Assembly (NCBI GenBank): GCA_024279275.1
Contig: JAJRRS010000173.1
Location: 1 to 35,728 of the forward strand
DNA length: 35,728 nt
Reading direction: 5' to 3'
Source: Planctomycetota bacterium
GTDB taxonomy: Bacteria; Planctomycetota; Phycisphaerae; Phycisphaerales; Phycisphaeraceae
The position numbers and the translations under genes are program-made. Positions 33,095 to 35,728 of the stretch are shown here, in pieces (positions within the stretch are counted from its first letter, which is position 1; every line of letters starts with the position of its first letter). A model generated the notes under the pieces. That model saw only the letters and a list, made by a program, of their open reading frames with translations, made no database searches and had not been told where the DNA came from.

Positions 33095-33816
33095 TTGCCG
33101 CCCGAGAAGCTGCGTGAACCGCCCATGGACCTTGCGCTACGGAAGCTGCTGCCGGGTTTGGCGTAGCCTCGGGGCGCCATGGACATTCTGGAGAAGTTGG
33201 TGCGCATGGCGGGGTTTGCGCGGTAGTAGGTGCCGTGGGAGCCGCGCATGGAGCCGAGCATGTAGCCCATCCAGAATCCGGAGTAGGGGCGGTAGTAGCT
33301 GTTGTATGAGCGGTCGCGGTGGATGGATTTATCTTGCTGGTCGGTGGCGACGACGCGGCCGCCGGCGGGGTCGAGTTCGAGGCTGAAGACGTCGTGTTCT
33401 TTGGTATCCAGGCTCATATTTTTGTCTTCATCGGTGAACCCGACGAATCGGCCGGCGGTATCTTGTCGCACGCCCAGGTTCAGCTTGTGGAGCTTGGCTT
33501 CGTTGAGTCGTTTGGTGAAGAGTTTGATGAAGGCTTTGTTTTTTGCGGCGTCTTGTTTTTCCGGAGCGATCTCGACGACGACGACCTTGGTGGCGACTCC
33601 GGTGGCGGGGGTGGCGTCGCGTGGTGTGCTTTTGGTGGCTGAGGTACGGATGGGTTCCTGGAGTGAGGCCTCAAAGATTTCGAGTACGCGGTCCAGATCG
33701 ACCTCGGGTTCGTAGCTGCTGCCGCAGCCGGTCAGTGTCAGGCAGAGGATGGCTGAGGCTATGCCGACAAGTTTTTTGAGATTGTCGGGTCGATATTTTT
33801 GGGCGATCGCGTGCAT
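33091..33816 (-). CDS. predicted lipoprotein with Ser/Gly/Arg-rich C-terminal tail
   Basis: The 241-aa product has a signal sequence ending in a lipobox (ILCLTLTGCGSS). A mixed domain follows with ATKVVVVEIAPEKQDAAKNKAFIKLFTKRLNEAKLHKLNLGVRQD, and a Gly/Ser/Arg/Tyr/Met-rich tail (about 180-241) ends SMGGSRSFSGGK. No family was recognised. The ATG at 33816 has GAGGA before it; the longer open frame upstream reads through the neighbouring gene out of frame and is not used. It lies ten bases downstream of the GNAT gene and overlaps the spermidine synthase-like gene by four. The basic, low-complexity tail facing the periplasm could be a site for modification or polyanion binding; speculative. Confidence 0.8.
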   Translation of the reverse strand: MHAIAQKYRPDNLKKLVGIASAILCLTLTGCGSSYEPEVDLDRVLEIFEASLQEPIRTSATKSTPRDATPATGVATKVVVVEIAPEKQDAAKNKAFIKLFTKRLNEAKLHKLNLGVRQDTAGRFVGFTDEDKNMSLDTKEHDVFSLELDPAGGRVVATDQQDKSIHRDRSYNSYYRPYSGFWMGYMLGSMRGSHGTYYRANPAMRTNFSRMSMAPRGYAKPGSSFRSARSMGGSRSFSGGK

Positions 33817-33826
33817 GGAAAAATCC

Positions 33827-34663
33827 TCATTGAATAGGGTATATGTAGTGATGTTCGTGTAGCCCGTCGGCGTAGAAGTCTTTGAGTGTGCCGGCCTCAT
33901 TGAATCCGCAATCGCGTACCAGCTCGCGGACCCGTTTTGCGTCGGTGGGTGCGGAGAGCAAGAGGAGTCTGCCCTTCCACTTTCTAACTTTTTTGATCCA
34001 GCGTTCGATGTCTTTGTGTGTTGATCCGGGCGGCTCAGTGTATTGCCAGTCGAGGTAGTAGGTGTCGTCACACTCGGGGATCTCGTCGCTGTCGGTGAAC
34101 TGCACCCCCCGGTTATCCCCCCGGTCATCCCCCCGGTCATCTTTTTGGTTGTCTTGGTGGGTGGGTGTGGTGTTGTCGGGGTCGCGCAGGCGCAGGCCGT
34201 AGTACACGACCCCTTCGCCGGGCTGGTAGTAGTCGTTGTGCGTGGTTTCTATCTGGTAGCCGGTGCCGCGGAGCGCAGCGGTGAGCATGCGGTGGTAGCT
34301 GGCGCTGTGGGGCGGGGGCATGGTTGTTTCGGTGGCGAAGAGTTTTCGGTAGCCGGCGATTTGAGCCTGCTCGTGTAGTTGATTAAGCAGGTGCGTGATG
34401 AGTTCTTCGCTGGCGAGGTCGGGGTGGATGGCGGTCCAGCTAAGCCAGGCGGAGGCATCCGTGTCTTCGATGGGTGTGATGCCGGTGACGCCCACCACGC
34501 CGTCGGGGTCGGCCAAGACGAACGGCAGAGATCGGCCTGACCGGAAGGATTCTTCGGCGGCTGCGGCGTCTTGCGGGTCGGCTTTACGGATCAAGTCGAT
34601 CGCGGCGGGTATGTCCTGCTCGGACATCTCCTGGAAGCTCAGGGTGTTGTTGTCATCAGGCAT
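33827..34663 (-). CDS. GNAT-family N-acetyltransferase
   Basis: A 278-aa cytoplasmic protein. Residues 8-170 follow the GNAT plan: MSEQDIPAAIDLIRKADPQD, LPFVLADPDGVVGVTGITPI, AWLSWTAIHPDLASEELITHLLNQLHEQAQIAGYRKLFATET (the region where the acetyl-CoA loop lies) and LRGTGYQIETTHNDYYQPGEGVVYYGLRL. The usual Q/R-x-x-G-x-G/A motif is weak. A linker with three DDRG-type repeats joins a second segment (about 195-278), which could be a partial second GNAT fold. Placed between speD and the lipoprotein/spermidine synthase genes, it might acetylate a polyamine, but this rests only on context. Start ATG at 34663 lacks a clear ribosome site. Confidence 0.8.
   Translation of the reverse strand: MPDDNNTLSFQEMSEQDIPAAIDLIRKADPQDAAAAEESFRSGRSLPFVLADPDGVVGVTGITPIEDTDASAWLSWTAIHPDLASEELITHLLNQLHEQAQIAGYRKLFATETTMPPPHSASYHRMLTAALRGTGYQIETTHNDYYQPGEGVVYYGLRLRDPDNTTPTHQDNQKDDRGDDRGDNRGVQFTDSDEIPECDDTYYLDWQYTEPPGSTHKDIERWIKKVRKWKGRLLLLSAPTDAKRVRELVRDCGFNEAGTLKDFYADGLHEHHYIYPIQ
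34105..34140. repeat. 12-bp tandem repeat inside GNAT gene, 3 units
   Basis: Three units of CCCCCCGGTCAT (the first has TTAT) encode DDRG-DDRG-DNRG on the minus strand. It is phase-neutral, like the 12-bp tract at 14919-15098, and shares a C-run plus GG core with it. Confidence 0.9.
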
Positions 34664-34752
34664 CGTCTGGTGGAGTCCGGTTGGAGGCTTTTAGTAGTGG
34701 TCCGTTGTAAGTGATTCTGTTGCGACGGCTGCGGAAGTAGCCTCTGCCGGGG

Positions 34753-35196
34753 TTATTTAGAAATCTCGTTGGTTTGGGTGGCGGCTGGGCCTCGGTGTGT
34801 GACGGTGGTGGTGATATTTTTTGCGCCCATGCGTTTTGCGAGGAAACGGCACATGCCGGGTGCATCGACGGAGCCGCAGGTGAACGCATCGATGGCGGCG
34901 TAGTTCAGTTCCGGCCAGGTGTGGATCGACATGTGAGATTCCGCCAGTAGCGCGACGGCGGTGACGCCCTGGGGCTGGAAAGCGTTGACGACAAGCTCGA
35001 TCAGCGTGGCGTGGTACGCATTGATGGCGTCGCGCATCGCGGCTTCGATCAGGTCAGGGGAATTGAGTATGGCAAGGTCGCAGTGATTCGCTTCCAGCAG
35101 GCAGTGTCTGCCGGGCAGCAGGTGATCGCGTGCGGTGGTTGCGCTGGTGGCGATGGGTGTTTCGATCGGTTGGAAATGATCATGCAGCTTAGTCAT
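34753..35196 (-). CDS. speD: S-adenosylmethionine decarboxylase proenzyme (SpeD/SpeH)
   Basis: Makes decarboxylated AdoMet, the aminopropyl donor for spermidine, using a pyruvoyl group formed by self-cleavage. The 147-aa proenzyme has the type 1B motif ESHMSIHTWPE. Cleavage is expected between Glu86 and Ser87. His92 and Cys107 (FTCG) match the processing and catalytic residues His68 and Cys83 of the Thermotoga enzyme. The N-terminus is about 24 residues longer than in that enzyme. ATG at 35196 is chosen as the codon after GAGGG; the frame is open further but is not protein-like. It leads the cluster GNAT, lipoprotein, spermidine synthase-like, K+ channel. Confidence 0.95.
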   Translation of the reverse strand: MTKLHDHFQPIETPIATSATTARDHLLPGRHCLLEANHCDLAILNSPDLIEAAMRDAINAYHATLIELVVNAFQPQGVTAVALLAESHMSIHTWPELNYAAIDAFTCGSVDAPGMCRFLAKRMGAKNITTTVTHRGPAATQTNEISK

Positions 35197-35542
35197 GCAT
35201 GGCCCTCGGGTAAAATGACCAAGCAACAGGATACCGGAATCTACGTCGCAGGGGTGGGATTTTGGGTTGAAATAATCGCGGGGACGGCAGATCGGCCTGA
35301 AATCCACTTCTAGAGGTGGTTGGCCTGCGTTGGGTCCATGTGACGGGTAGAAATGGACGGGCTGGGATATCAGTGTGATGCGATAGGCGTGGCCGGTGCG
35401 ACGGTCAGGGGAACAGTTTTTCCGAAGGCGAGGCGGAGGATGCAACGGGGGATGTTGCCGCGCCGACGTCAGAGTAGTTCCAGGCCCGGGTAGGTATTGT
35501 ATTTCAGGTCGGTTTATTGCAACCGCATGATACGGATTCCAT
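35197..35542. other. spacer upstream of speD
   Basis: About 345 bp with no gene I can support. It should hold the speD promoter. No SAM riboswitch or upstream peptide was recognised, and a convincing -35/-10 pair was not found. Confidence 0.5.
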
Positions 35543-35574
35543 TTAAACTTCGCGCGTCTGCGAAACGTATGAAG
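35530..35574. repeat. probable relic of the ATACCAATCCC element
   Basis: ATACGGATTCCATTTAAACT and the following CGCGCGTCTGCGAA align with the outer end of the dispersed element (ATACCAATCCCATTAAGTTC, TCGTGCGTCTACGAA), with roughly a quarter to a third of positions different. The stop codon of the RND fragment at 35543 falls inside it. Confidence 0.5.
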
Positions 35575-35728
35575 CGTTCTCGGTGGCGGTGGGGTCGTGG
35601 CGATTAAATCGCTCCCTCAATGCGAAGCGCTTGGCGAGATAAAAGATCACGGGGTATAGCAGCAGTTCGAGCAGGAACGCGGTCGCCAGTCAGCCGATCA
35701 TGGGGGCGGCGAGGCGGCGCATGGTGTC
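35543..35728 (-). pseudogene. C-terminal fragment of heavy-metal/multidrug RND efflux pump with in-frame TGA
   Basis: The minus-strand frame reads TMRRLAAPMIG, stop, LATAFLLELLLYPVIFYLAKRF and a tail to a TAA at 35543-35545. CusA/CzcA-type RND pumps end with a KRIAAPMIGG...(L)V.PAIYYLWKR segment, the last membrane helix, so the match is specific. The codon where Gly is expected is TGA (35690-35692), one base from GGA. TGA is a stop elsewhere in this window, so the product would lose its last helix. This is either a decayed gene or a base error in assembly. The rest of the gene is beyond the window, and its extent and integrity are not known. Confidence 0.75.

Noticed and set aside
33817-34140. 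Long N-terminal extension of the lipoprotein beginning MTGGMTGG
   Set aside because: It is an out-of-frame reading of the GNAT gene; the lipobox signal peptide and a ribosome site place the start at 33816.
35543-35728. UGA recoded as glycine
   Set aside because: Several intact genes here end in TGA (rho, for example), so a recoded UGA would run through them.

Overview
The window looks like chromosomal DNA of a planctomycete, most likely the Phycisphaerae branch. I infer this from the gene content: a large secreted protein with an N-terminal LEPR-XLL-like motif plus PKD and RTX repeats, a single-gene pseudopilin, a DUF58/transglutaminase pair, and a cyanobacterial-type fused ThiE. The spacers also carry many short palindromic repeats of kinds I associate with Planctomycetes. 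GC content looks fairly high, many starts lack a clear Shine-Dalgarno site, and TGA is used as a normal stop. No taxonomic marker such as 16S rRNA is present, so the assignment is an inference.

Layout. 1-907 is gene-free leader DNA before rho (plus strand). 2258-6857 (minus) holds a small acyl-carrier-like membrane protein and a tight four-gene run: ArnT-like membrane glycosyltransferase, GT2 glycosyltransferase, LAB_N membrane protein, ThiE. 7214-10797 (minus) is the DUF58/transglutaminase pair. 11027-14876 (minus) holds a lipoprotein, scpB, a zinc amidase and a GT2-methyltransferase fusion, followed upstream by a 12-bp tandem repeat tract. tatA and a tRNA-Arg(ACG) lie at 15798-16224 (minus). 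16490-19621 (plus) has an alpha/beta hydrolase, an Spx/ArsC-like protein, a small secreted protein and a pseudopilin. 19787-25667 (plus) is an oligopeptide-type ABC importer operon with an unusual C-A-B-C-D gene order. 26035-30245 (minus) contains the large surface protein and a catalase whose promoter is overlapped by a PerR/Fur-like operator. 30396-35196 (minus) is a compact cluster: AdoMet decarboxylase, GNAT protein, lipoprotein, membrane-fused spermidine synthase, K+ channel. The right edge cuts an RND efflux gene whose C-terminal reading frame carries an in-frame TGA.

Mobile and repetitive DNA is the other theme. A 127-bp TA-flanked palindrome provides the stop codon of the transglutaminase gene. 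Three copies and one probable relic of a roughly 170-bp element with ATACCAATCCC termini sit in intergenic DNA. Several smaller hairpin repeats, a 15-unit 12-bp minisatellite and a shorter 12-bp expansion inside the GNAT gene are also present. No transposase, integrase, CRISPR array or phage gene was seen.

Functionally the window is mostly envelope, transport and stress biology. It covers lipid or envelope glycosylation, surface display, peptidoglycan or peptide handling, peptide import, peroxide defence, and a possible link between polyamines and K+ flux. Housekeeping genes (rho, scpB, thiE, tRNA-Arg) are interspersed.
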